Origin: Pseudomonadota bacterium
GTDB taxonomy: Bacteria > Pseudomonadota > Gammaproteobacteria > Xanthomonadales > Xanthomonadaceae
Direction: 5' to 3'
DNA length: 10,972 nt
Assembly (NCBI GenBank): GCA_023423605.1
Contig: JAFAFF010000250.1
Coordinates: 1 to 10,972, forward strand
Part shown: in pieces, positions 1-5,383 of the stretch
Layout of the letters: the number at the start of each line of letters is the position of its first letter
How positions within the stretch are numbered: position 1 is the stretch's first letter
Notes under the pieces: model-generated
What the model was told of the DNA's origin: nothing
Seen by the model: only the letters and a program-made list of their open reading frames with translations
Database searches by the model: none
Translations under genes and position numbers: made by a program

Positions 1-539
1 CATCCTCGCCGCAGCGCGCCTACGGCCTGCTGCTGGCGGCGATCCGCGAGCCGGATCCGGTGATCTACATGGAGCCCAAGCGCATCTACCGCCAGTACAA
101 GGAAGTGGTCGCCAATGACGGCGAAGCGCTGCCGCTGGACGTGTGCTTCGTGCTGCGCGACGGCACCGACGTCACCCTGGTGACCTGGGGCGCACAGGTG
201 AAGGAAGCGCTGGAAGCGGCCGACAAGCTGGCTGGCGAAGGCATCAGCGCGGAGGTCATCGACGTAGCCACGCTGCGCCCGCTGGACTTCGCCACCATCG
301 CCGAATCGGTCGCCAAGACCGGCCGTTGCGTGATCGTGCAGGAGGCCCCGAAGACCGCGGGCTTCGGCGCGGAGATCGCCGCACGGCTGGCCGAGGAATC
401 GCTGTACGACCTGCTGGCACCGGTCGAACGCGTGACCGGCTACGACACCCACATCCCGCTGTTCCGCCTGGAAATGAAGTACCTGCCCAGCGTCGACCGG
501 ATCGTGACGGCCGCCAAGCGTGCGGTTGCGGCAGGCTGA
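1..539 (+). CDS. 2-oxoacid dehydrogenase E1 component, beta subunit (3' part, 5' end outside window)
   Basis: This is the C-terminal part (178 residues visible) of the beta subunit of a heterotetrameric, thiamine-diphosphate-dependent 2-oxoacid dehydrogenase E1. With the alpha subunit it decarboxylates a 2-oxoacid and passes the acyl group to lipoyl-E2 in the cytoplasm. The reading frame is open from base 3 and ends with TGA at 537-539. Visible family features are the EPKRIYR segment, the transketolase C-terminal domain (VTLVTWGAQV, then EVIDVATLRPLD and VIVQEAPKTAGFGAEI) and the end motif VTGYDTHIPLFRLEMKYLPSVDRI. The GYDT..P...LE..YLP pattern resembles branched-chain 2-oxoacid E1 beta more than pyruvate E1 beta, so a BKD-type substrate is inferred, not shown. 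It is the first visible gene of an operon with the SH3 protein (1-base gap) and E2. The E1 alpha gene is expected just upstream. The family call is firm; the substrate is uncertain. Confidence 0.93.
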   Translation, partial: SSPQRAYGLLLAAIREPDPVIYMEPKRIYRQYKEVVANDGEALPLDVCFVLRDGTDVTLVTWGAQVKEALEAADKLAGEGISAEVIDVATLRPLDFATIAESVAKTGRCVIVQEAPKTAGFGAEIAARLAEESLYDLLAPVERVTGYDTHIPLFRLEMKYLPSVDRIVTAAKRAVAAG

Positions 540-540
540 C

Positions 541-894
541 GTGCGGGCCCGTCTTCTCGGCCCGTACCGCAGCCAGTACCCCAACCCGCTCCGGTTCCGC
601 GCCGGCCAGATCGTCGAAGTCGGCGTACGCGACGAAGAATGGCCGGCGTTCGCCTGGGTCCGCACCTCCGATGGACGTGCGGGCTGGGCACCGGTGGCGT
701 GGCTGCAGCTGCTGGATGATGGCCACGCCGAAGCGCTGCGCGATTACGATGCCCGCGAGCTGGACGTGGAAAGTGGCGAACTGGTGCGACTGCACCACGA
801 ACATGGGGGCTGGTGGTGGTCCGAGCGCGCGAACGGCGCGACGGGCTGGCTGCCGGCCCACGAACTGGAACTGCTGGAAGAGAACCGCACATGA
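541..894 (+). CDS. Small tandem SH3-domain protein between E1 beta and E2 genes
   Basis: This encodes a 117-residue soluble protein made almost entirely of two SH3-like barrels, with no signal peptide or membrane segment. Repeat 1 spans about residues 3-58 (hallmarks W39, then G48-W49-A50-P51). Repeat 2 spans about 63-112 and looks strikingly like a eukaryotic SH3: ALRDY at 65-69 in place of ALYDY, ELDVESGE, a W91-W92-W93 run, and GWLPAHELE at 102-110 in place of G..P..YVE. I chose GTG 541, one base after the E1 beta stop; an in-frame GTG at 520 would add seven residues overlapping E1 beta. The stop overlaps the E2 start as ATGA (891-894), so the three genes are probably translationally coupled. 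No enzymatic motif is visible. SH3 folds bind peptides, often proline-rich, so a structural or regulatory partner role in the dehydrogenase complex is possible but unproven. Confidence 0.88.
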   Translation: MRARLLGPYRSQYPNPLRFRAGQIVEVGVRDEEWPAFAWVRTSDGRAGWAPVAWLQLLDDGHAEALRDYDARELDVESGELVRLHHEHGGWWWSERANGATGWLPAHELELLEENRT

Positions 895-2276
895 GCCAGA
901 CCAAGAACTTCAACCTGCCCGACCTGGGCGAAGGCCTGCCGGACGCGACCATCGTGGAATGGTTCGTCAAGGAAGGCGACACGATCAAGCTGGATGAGCC
1001 GCTGGTCTCGATGGAGACCGCCAAGGCGGTGGTGGAAGTACCCTCGCCGGTATCGGGCAAGGTGCTGAAGCTTTCCGGCGCCGCGGGCGACATCATTCCC
1101 ACCGGCGCGGTGCTGGCCAGCTTCGAAGTGGACCCGAACATGCCACAGCGCGCCGATGGCCAGGATACCGGCCACCAGCACGGGCACGCCCCGGCCGCAC
1201 CGAGCACCGGGCAGCCGGCGCCGGCGCAGCCGGACAAGGTGGTCGCCTCCGATGAGGGCGGTGCGATCAAGGCCGAAGGCGAACGCGACGACGCCGGTAC
1301 CGTGGTCGGCGCGATGCAGAGCTCCAATACCGTACACGCCGAACAGGCGGTGGCCGTCGGTGGCGTCAAGGCCGTACCGGCAGTGCGCGCGATGGCCCGC
1401 AAGCTGGGCGTGGACCTGGCCCGCGTGCGCGCGACGGGCGCCGACGGTGCAGTGACCATGGCCGACGTCAAGCAGGCCGCGGCCGATGGCAGCGCCCGGG
1501 TGGGTGCGGCACCGGCTGCGGCCGCTGCCACGCCGGCTCCCGCGGTGGCAGCGCCGGCTCCGCGCATGGAGAGCCAGCGCGCGCCGATGTCCGCTGCCGG
1601 CAAGCCGATGCGCACACAGCCGCCTGGCGTGGCCGCCAAGGGCCAGCCGGAGCCGCTGAAGGGCGTTCGCCGCAACATGGCGCGGGTGATGGCCGATGCA
1701 CACAGCAAGGTCGTGCCGACCACGCTCAACGACGACGCCGACATCCATGCCTGGCAGCCCGGCAACGATGTCACCGCCCGCCTGGTGCGCGCCATCGTCA
1801 CCGCCAGCCAGAAGGTGCCGGCGATGAATGCCTGGTTCGATGGCGAAGCTCTGACCCGCACCCTGCATGCGCACGTGGACGTGGGTATCGCCGTGGATAC
1901 CGATGACGGCCTGTTCGTACCGGCGCTGCGCAATGCCGACATGCTCGACGCGCGCGGCATCCGCGAAGGCGTGAACCGCCTGCGCGAACAGGTGGAATCG
2001 CGTGCCATCGCCGCCTCGGAACTCAGCGGCTACACCATCTCGCTGTCCAACTTCGGCATGTTCGCCGGCCGCTATGCCACTCCGGTGGTGGTGCCGCCGT
2101 GCGTGGCCATCGTCGGTGCCGGGCGTGCCCGCCACCAGATGACACCGGTGATGGGCGGCGTGGAAGCGCACAAGGTGATTCCGCTGTCGGTGACGTTCGA
2201 CCATCGCGCTGCCACCGGCGGCGAAGCCGCGCGTTTCCTGCGCGCGATGATGGATGACCTGGCCCTGGCCAACTGA
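891..2276 (+). CDS. Dihydrolipoamide acyltransferase, E2 component of 2-oxoacid dehydrogenase
   Basis: This 461-residue E2 core enzyme accepts the acyl group from E1 on a swinging lipoyl arm and transfers it to CoA. Domains in order: one lipoyl domain (about 4-80) with the lipoylation lysine K45 in METAKA; a linker (about 81-158) rich in Ala, Pro, Gly and His; a peripheral-subunit-binding domain (about 160-198, AVRAMARKLGVDLARVRATG...) for E1/E3; a second Ala/Pro linker; and the catalytic domain (about 250-461) with YTISLSNFGMF and the end motif DHRAATGGEAARF holding catalytic H438. The residue usually Asp or Asn four after that His is Thr (T442). The start is fixed by the ATGA overlap with the SH3 gene and by GGAAGAG at 876-882, eight bases upstream. 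No E3 gene follows, so lipoamide dehydrogenase must be encoded elsewhere. Branched-chain specificity is inferred from the partner E1 type. Confidence 0.95.
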   Translation: MSQTKNFNLPDLGEGLPDATIVEWFVKEGDTIKLDEPLVSMETAKAVVEVPSPVSGKVLKLSGAAGDIIPTGAVLASFEVDPNMPQRADGQDTGHQHGHAPAAPSTGQPAPAQPDKVVASDEGGAIKAEGERDDAGTVVGAMQSSNTVHAEQAVAVGGVKAVPAVRAMARKLGVDLARVRATGADGAVTMADVKQAAADGSARVGAAPAAAAATPAPAVAAPAPRMESQRAPMSAAGKPMRTQPPGVAAKGQPEPLKGVRRNMARVMADAHSKVVPTTLNDDADIHAWQPGNDVTARLVRAIVTASQKVPAMNAWFDGEALTRTLHAHVDVGIAVDTDDGLFVPALRNADMLDARGIREGVNRLREQVESRAIAASELSGYTISLSNFGMFAGRYATPVVVPPCVAIVGAGRARHQMTPVMGGVEAHKVIPLSVTFDHRAATGGEAARFLRAMMDDLALAN

Positions 2277-2290
2277 ACCACGACGCACCG

Positions 2291-2319
2291 GGTTCTGCCG
2301 GGCCCTGCCGGGCAGCACC
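2291..2319. repeat. REP-like imperfect palindrome, copy 1, downstream of E2
   Basis: Two 12-base arms (2291-2302 and 2308-2319) pair with two mismatches around a CCCTG loop. The core is the same as in the copy at 2340-2358 (TGCCGGG, CCCTG, C-rich right arm). Lying 14 bases after the E2 stop, it could form a 3'-end hairpin for the operon, but no T-run follows, so a REP-type element is the better description. Confidence 0.55.
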
Positions 2320-2339
2320 CCCATTCCGCACCCTCGCAA

Positions 2340-2358
2340 TGCCGGGCCCTGCCCGGCA
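2340..2358. repeat. REP-like perfect hairpin, copy 2
   Basis: A perfect 7-bp stem, TGCCGGG (2340-2346) with CCCGGCA (2352-2358), encloses the loop CCCTG. It repeats the core of the palindrome 49 bases upstream in the same orientation. GC-rich palindrome pairs of this kind are common between genes in Xanthomonadaceae. No T-run follows. The rest of the 178-bp gap before the next gene shows no convincing promoter. Confidence 0.6.
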
Positions 2359-2454
2359 ACACGCCATCCCGCCATGATCCTGGCCGGCGCGGTATAAAGC
2401 CCTTCGCGGCAACGCCGATATGCTGTCATCCTCCCCGCCCCCTGGATCCCCCGC

Positions 2455-3993
2455 ATGACGGACCGCGACATCTCCCGCCCCGCCCCTGGCAACCTGCCCG
2501 GGCTCCGGGCACAGGGGCGCGCGACCTCCGTAGCGGACGCAGCCACGCCGCGTGGCGACGGCCGCAGCCTGCAGCAGATTTTCGCCGTCACCGAAGAACC
2601 GTCCGCGCTGCTGTCCGCCTTCGCCGATGGCATGGCCACGCTGCCGGGCGAACTCGGCGACATGGGCGACCGCCTGCGTTCGGCGCAGGCCGAACAGGAT
2701 TGGCCGCGTTACGGCCGCGCCATGCGGCAGCTGATCGACAAGTACATCCGCACCATCGAACAGCACCCGCCGGATGCGCAGCCATCCAGCGAACGCCTGC
2801 GCGAACAGCTGCGCCAGGTGCTGGGCATCACGGTGGCCGGTCTGCTGCAGCACGATCCTGAACTGCGCGACATGGCGGTGCGCCAGGCGGTAGCGTGGCG
2901 GCAGTGGCAGCCGGGACAGCCACTGGACGCCTTGGAACAAGGCCTGCGCGAGCTGGGCCACCAGGTCGGCGTGCGCAGCGAAGCCTGGCAGGAACGCGAT
3001 GCATTGCTGCTCGGGCTGTTCGACCTGCTGCTGGAAAACATCAGTGAGCTGCTGGATGACGGTGCATGGCTGCACGGCCAGATCGGCGCGGTGCGCCAGC
3101 TGCTGGCCGGCCCGTTGGACACCGCCTCGGTGGAACGCGCGCGCAACGAGCTTCGCCAGGTGATCTACCGCCAGAGCCTGCTGAAACAGGGCATCGCCGA
3201 TTCCAAGTCGGCCATGCGCGGGCTGATGGGCGAATTCGTGCAACAGCTGGATGGAATGGCGGCACACACCGGTGAGTACCACGACCGGATCGGCAGCTAC
3301 TCGCTGGCGTTGCGTGAGGCGCGCAGCATCGCCGATCTCACCCAACTGCTGCAGACGATGATGCAGGACACCGCGCGCGTGCAGCAGCAGGCCGCGCAGG
3401 CGCGCGACCACCTGGACAGCGCGCGCCGTGAAGTGGACGTGGCCAGCGAGCGCATCGCGCAGCTGGAACAGGAGCTGCGGGAAGTCAGCGACCTGGTGCG
3501 TACCGACGCGCTCACCGGCGCGCTCAACCGCCGCGGACTGGATGACCTGTTGCGCGCCGAACGGGAGCGCACCCGCCGCGATGGCGGCGCGCTGGCAGTG
3601 GCGGTGATCGACCTGGACGAATTCGGCCAGACCAACACCCTGCATGGGCATGCCGGCGGCGATGCCGTGCTGCGCCACTTCGTTGCCGTATGCACGCTGC
3701 TGCTGCGCGCCAGCGACAGCGTGGCGCGCCTGGGCGGCGATGAGTTCGTGCTGGTGATGCCGGATACCCCGGGTGCCGATGCCATGACCACCCTGCAGCG
3801 GCTGCAGCGTTCACTTGCCCAGCGCGTGCTGACCGTACAGGACAAGCGCGTGCCGGTGCATTTCAGCGCCGGGCTGGCGCAGATACAGCGTGAGGACACG
3901 CCGGAAAGCCTGCTGCAGCGTGCCGATGCCGCGCTCTACGAAGCCAAGCGGATGGGCCGCAACCGCGTGCACGCCGCCAATACTGCCGGATGA
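2455..3993 (+). CDS. Diguanylate cyclase (GGDEF domain) with helical N-terminal half
   Basis: This 512-residue, apparently cytoplasmic enzyme would make cyclic di-GMP from two GTP and so promote biofilm over motility. Residues about 1-345 are mostly helical, with no recognised sensor domain, signal peptide or membrane segment; about 307-348 is a strong coiled-coil candidate (ARVQQQ...ASERIAQLEQELREV) leading into the catalytic domain. The GGDEF domain begins at DALTGALNRR (351-360), has metal-ligand D386, N394, H399 and D403, an intact GGDEF signature at 427-431 and an inhibitory-site RASD at 418-421 exactly five residues before it. Both activity and product inhibition are therefore expected. 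Two usually conserved positions differ: the Lys of DxDxFKxxND is Gly (G391) and its final Asp is Thr (T395). ATG 2455 has only a weak ribosome site. A DgcP-like role is possible from the overall architecture, but I cannot confirm it. Confidence 0.92.
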   Translation: MTDRDISRPAPGNLPGLRAQGRATSVADAATPRGDGRSLQQIFAVTEEPSALLSAFADGMATLPGELGDMGDRLRSAQAEQDWPRYGRAMRQLIDKYIRTIEQHPPDAQPSSERLREQLRQVLGITVAGLLQHDPELRDMAVRQAVAWRQWQPGQPLDALEQGLRELGHQVGVRSEAWQERDALLLGLFDLLLENISELLDDGAWLHGQIGAVRQLLAGPLDTASVERARNELRQVIYRQSLLKQGIADSKSAMRGLMGEFVQQLDGMAAHTGEYHDRIGSYSLALREARSIADLTQLLQTMMQDTARVQQQAAQARDHLDSARREVDVASERIAQLEQELREVSDLVRTDALTGALNRRGLDDLLRAERERTRRDGGALAVAVIDLDEFGQTNTLHGHAGGDAVLRHFVAVCTLLLRASDSVARLGGDEFVLVMPDTPGADAMTTLQRLQRSLAQRVLTVQDKRVPVHFSAGLAQIQREDTPESLLQRADAALYEAKRMGRNRVHAANTAG

Positions 3994-4011
3994 TGTCGGC
4001 CACCGGTGGAT

Positions 4012-4101
4012 GACAAGCCTGTTGGTGGTGGCCAACATGTCAGTGAAGACAAGTCTGTTGGTAGGGACAAGCCTGTTGGTGGGGACAAGTGTGTTGGTGG
4101 G
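4012..4101 (+). repeat. Tandem array of five 18-bp units (left arm of mirrored array)
   Basis: Units start with GACAAG at 4012, 4048, 4066 and 4084; a degenerate fifth unit at 4030-4047 still matches about 10 of 18 bases. The consensus is close to GACAAGCCTGTTGGTGGG. The last unit runs directly into the palindrome at 4096-4162. It begins 18 bases after the diguanylate cyclase stop. Because 18 is a multiple of three, it reads as hexapeptide repeats in some frames, but nothing supports translation. Confidence 0.85.
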
Positions 4102-4162
4102 TGACGACCGTTGGTCGTCACGCTGCTGGTGGTCCGGTGACGACCAACGGTCGTCACCCACC
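4096..4162. repeat. 26-bp perfect inverted repeat built from two palindromes (REP-pair/BIME-like)
   Basis: The arms 4096-4121 and 4137-4162 are exact reverse complements, separated by a 15-base spacer. Each arm also contains its own hairpin: GTGACGACC and GGTCGTCAC around GTT (4101-4121), and the same stem around AAC (4137-4157). Two short palindromes in opposite orientation are the layout of REP doublets. Such elements are typically spread by RAYT transposases encoded elsewhere. None is present in this window. Confidence 0.85.
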
Positions 4163-4163
4163 G

Positions 4164-4263
4164 CCAGCTTTGTCTCCTGACCAGCTTTGTCTCCTGACCA
4201 GCTTTGTCTCCTGGCCAGCTTTGTTTCCTGGCCAGTTTGTCTACTGGCCAGTTTGTTGCCTGG
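4164..4263 (-). repeat. Tandem array of six 17/16-bp units (right arm of mirrored array)
   Basis: On the plus strand units begin CCAG at 4164, 4181, 4198, 4215, 4232 and 4248; the first four are 17 bp (CCAGCTTTGTCTCCTGA type) and the last two are 16 bp. Read on the minus strand the unit is GACAAAGCTGGTCAGGA, which resembles the left-arm unit (GACAA.. then CTG.T). The two arrays therefore point towards the central palindrome. Divergence increases away from the centre. Confidence 0.85.
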
Positions 4264-4286
4264 TGGGTTTTTCTCCCACCGTTTTT
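4262..4286 (+). terminator. Candidate Rho-independent terminator after the diguanylate cyclase gene
   Basis: GGTGGG (4262-4267) pairs with CCCACC (4275-4280) around a T-rich loop, followed by GTTTTT. The orientation suits transcripts coming from the plus-strand diguanylate cyclase gene and would protect the convergent YedI gene. The six-pair stem is short but GC-rich. Confidence 0.5.
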
Positions 4287-4304
4287 CCCCGCACCGTCGC
4301 CCGG

Positions 4305-5246
4305 TCAATGCGCCGGTTTGCCGCGCAGCTTCTGCACCAGGGTCACCGCGCCCAGCACCACCGCGCCGATCACCATGCCCACCAGCACGTTGGCCAGCGC
4401 ATTGACCAGCCACGCCCACTGCCCCTCGCCGCCATGTTCCAGCACCCAGTGATGCAGCGCCGGCACGTTGTGCACCAGGATGCCGCCTCCCACCAGGAAC
4501 ATCGCCGCCGTGCCCGCCACCGACAGGAACTTCATCAGCCACGGCGCCCCCGCCAGCAACAGGCGCCCCAGCGCAGCGCGCGCGCCCCCCTTGCGCGCCA
4601 GGTACAGGCCGGCGTCGTCCAGTTTCACGATGCCGGCCACCAGTCCGTAGACGAACGCGGTCATCGCCAGCGCCACCACCGCCAGCGTCGCCAGCTGCTC
4701 GACGAATCCGGACGCGGCACCGACCACCACGCCCAGCGTGAGCACGATGATCTCCGCCGACAGGATGAAATCGGTGCGGATCGCGCCTTTGATCTTGTCC
4801 TTTTCCCAGGCCACCATGTCCACCGCGCCGTCAGCCAGCGCCTGGCGACGTTCAACCTGCTTCTGCTGGTCCTCTTCGGCCGGATGCAGGAAGCGATGGG
4901 CCAGTTTCTCCACGCCTTCGTAGCAGAGGAACCCACCGCCCAGCATCATCAACGGCACGATCAGCGGCACGTTGTATCCGCGCGAGCGCAACCAGGCTTC
5001 CAGCGCGCTGATCGCCAGCGCCGCCGGCACCAGGATCGCCTTGTTGACCAGCGAGCCCTTCGCCACCGCCCATACCACCGGCAGTTCGCGGTTGGCGCTG
5101 ACCCCGGTGACCTGCTGCGCATTGAGGGCCAGGTCATCGCCCAGGACGCCTGCGGTCTTCCTGGCCGCCACCTTGGTGAGCACCGCCACATCGTCCAGCA
5201 GCGCGGCGATGTCGTCGAGCAGGGTAAACAGGCTGGCACCGGCCAT
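4305..5246 (-). CDS. yedI: DUF808/YedI family inner-membrane protein
   Basis: This 313-residue polytopic membrane protein belongs to the DUF808 family (E. coli YedI, about 305 residues), whose function is not established. The N-terminus carries the strongly conserved family stretch: SLFTLLDDIAALLDDVAVL, AARKTAGVLGDDLALNAQQV and NRELPVVWAVAKGS (residues 5-65). Likely membrane segments are at about 66-86, 92-111, 159-179, 184-206, 236-258 and 277-304, with a charged loop at 118-158 (HPAEEDQQKQVERRQ). I chose ATG at 5246-5244 because the family begins at this MAGASLF; the open frame upstream to 5420 has no family similarity and would run under the ubiB leader. The gene is divergent from ubiB and convergent with the diguanylate cyclase gene, so it is probably its own transcription unit. 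The family call is firm; its role is unknown. Confidence 0.92.
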   Translation of the reverse strand: MAGASLFTLLDDIAALLDDVAVLTKVAARKTAGVLGDDLALNAQQVTGVSANRELPVVWAVAKGSLVNKAILVPAALAISALEAWLRSRGYNVPLIVPLMMLGGGFLCYEGVEKLAHRFLHPAEEDQQKQVERRQALADGAVDMVAWEKDKIKGAIRTDFILSAEIIVLTLGVVVGAASGFVEQLATLAVVALAMTAFVYGLVAGIVKLDDAGLYLARKGGARAALGRLLLAGAPWLMKFLSVAGTAAMFLVGGGILVHNVPALHHWVLEHGGEGQWAWLVNALANVLVGMVIGAVVLGAVTLVQKLRGKPAH

Positions 5247-5383
5247 CAGGCATCCATGGGAGAGGGGGCGATGGAGCGGATTCTGACCGATCCGGCGTGA
5301 ATCGCGGAAGACACCTGCGGATTCACCCATCCACCACCTTTCCACCGCCACACTGGGCCTCCTGCTTTCCTGCGGAGTCCTGC
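5247..5383. promoter_or_regulatory. Divergent promoter region between yedI and ubiB, with a 7-bp dyad
   Basis: This 137-bp gap must hold the promoters of both divergent genes. The only symmetric element I see is GTGAATC (5297-5303) facing GATTCAC (5320-5326) across 16 bases, a possible operator. No convincing -35/-10 pair can be read by eye in either direction. The assignment as a promoter region rests on gene layout, and the dyad could be chance. Confidence 0.4.
5374..5377 (+). promoter_or_regulatory. Ribosome binding site deciding the ubiB TTG start
   Basis: GGAG lies six bases before an in-frame TTG at 5384, ideal spacing. The first in-frame ATG, at 5432, has no comparable site upstream. 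This favours TTG as the start, although the 16 extra residues (LNNPPVAPATPPLVTG) are not conserved in the family. Confidence 0.5.

Noticed and set aside
2393..2398. TATAAA as a -10 box for the diguanylate cyclase gene
   Set aside because: No acceptable -35 lies about 17 bases upstream, and a single hexamer match is not enough.
440..2663. Very long open frames on the minus strand (440-2008 and 744-2663) across the SH3 and E2 genes
   Set aside because: They lie antisense to clear gene families, have low-complexity Arg/Ala/His-rich translations and are the usual result of GC-rich third codon positions.
4012..4101. Hexapeptide-repeat small protein in the 18-bp array (TSLLVG on plus, TNRLVP on minus)
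   Set aside because: The periodicity comes from 18 being a multiple of three. There is no ribosome site or independent start, and the right-hand 17-bp array breaks any frame.
4012..4263. CRISPR array
   Set aside because: Units are directly tandem, without unique spacers, and no cas gene is nearby.
4089..5300. 403-residue open frame on the plus strand
   Set aside because: It is antisense to the well-matched YedI gene and runs through the repeat array; its translation is His/Gln/Arg-rich noise.
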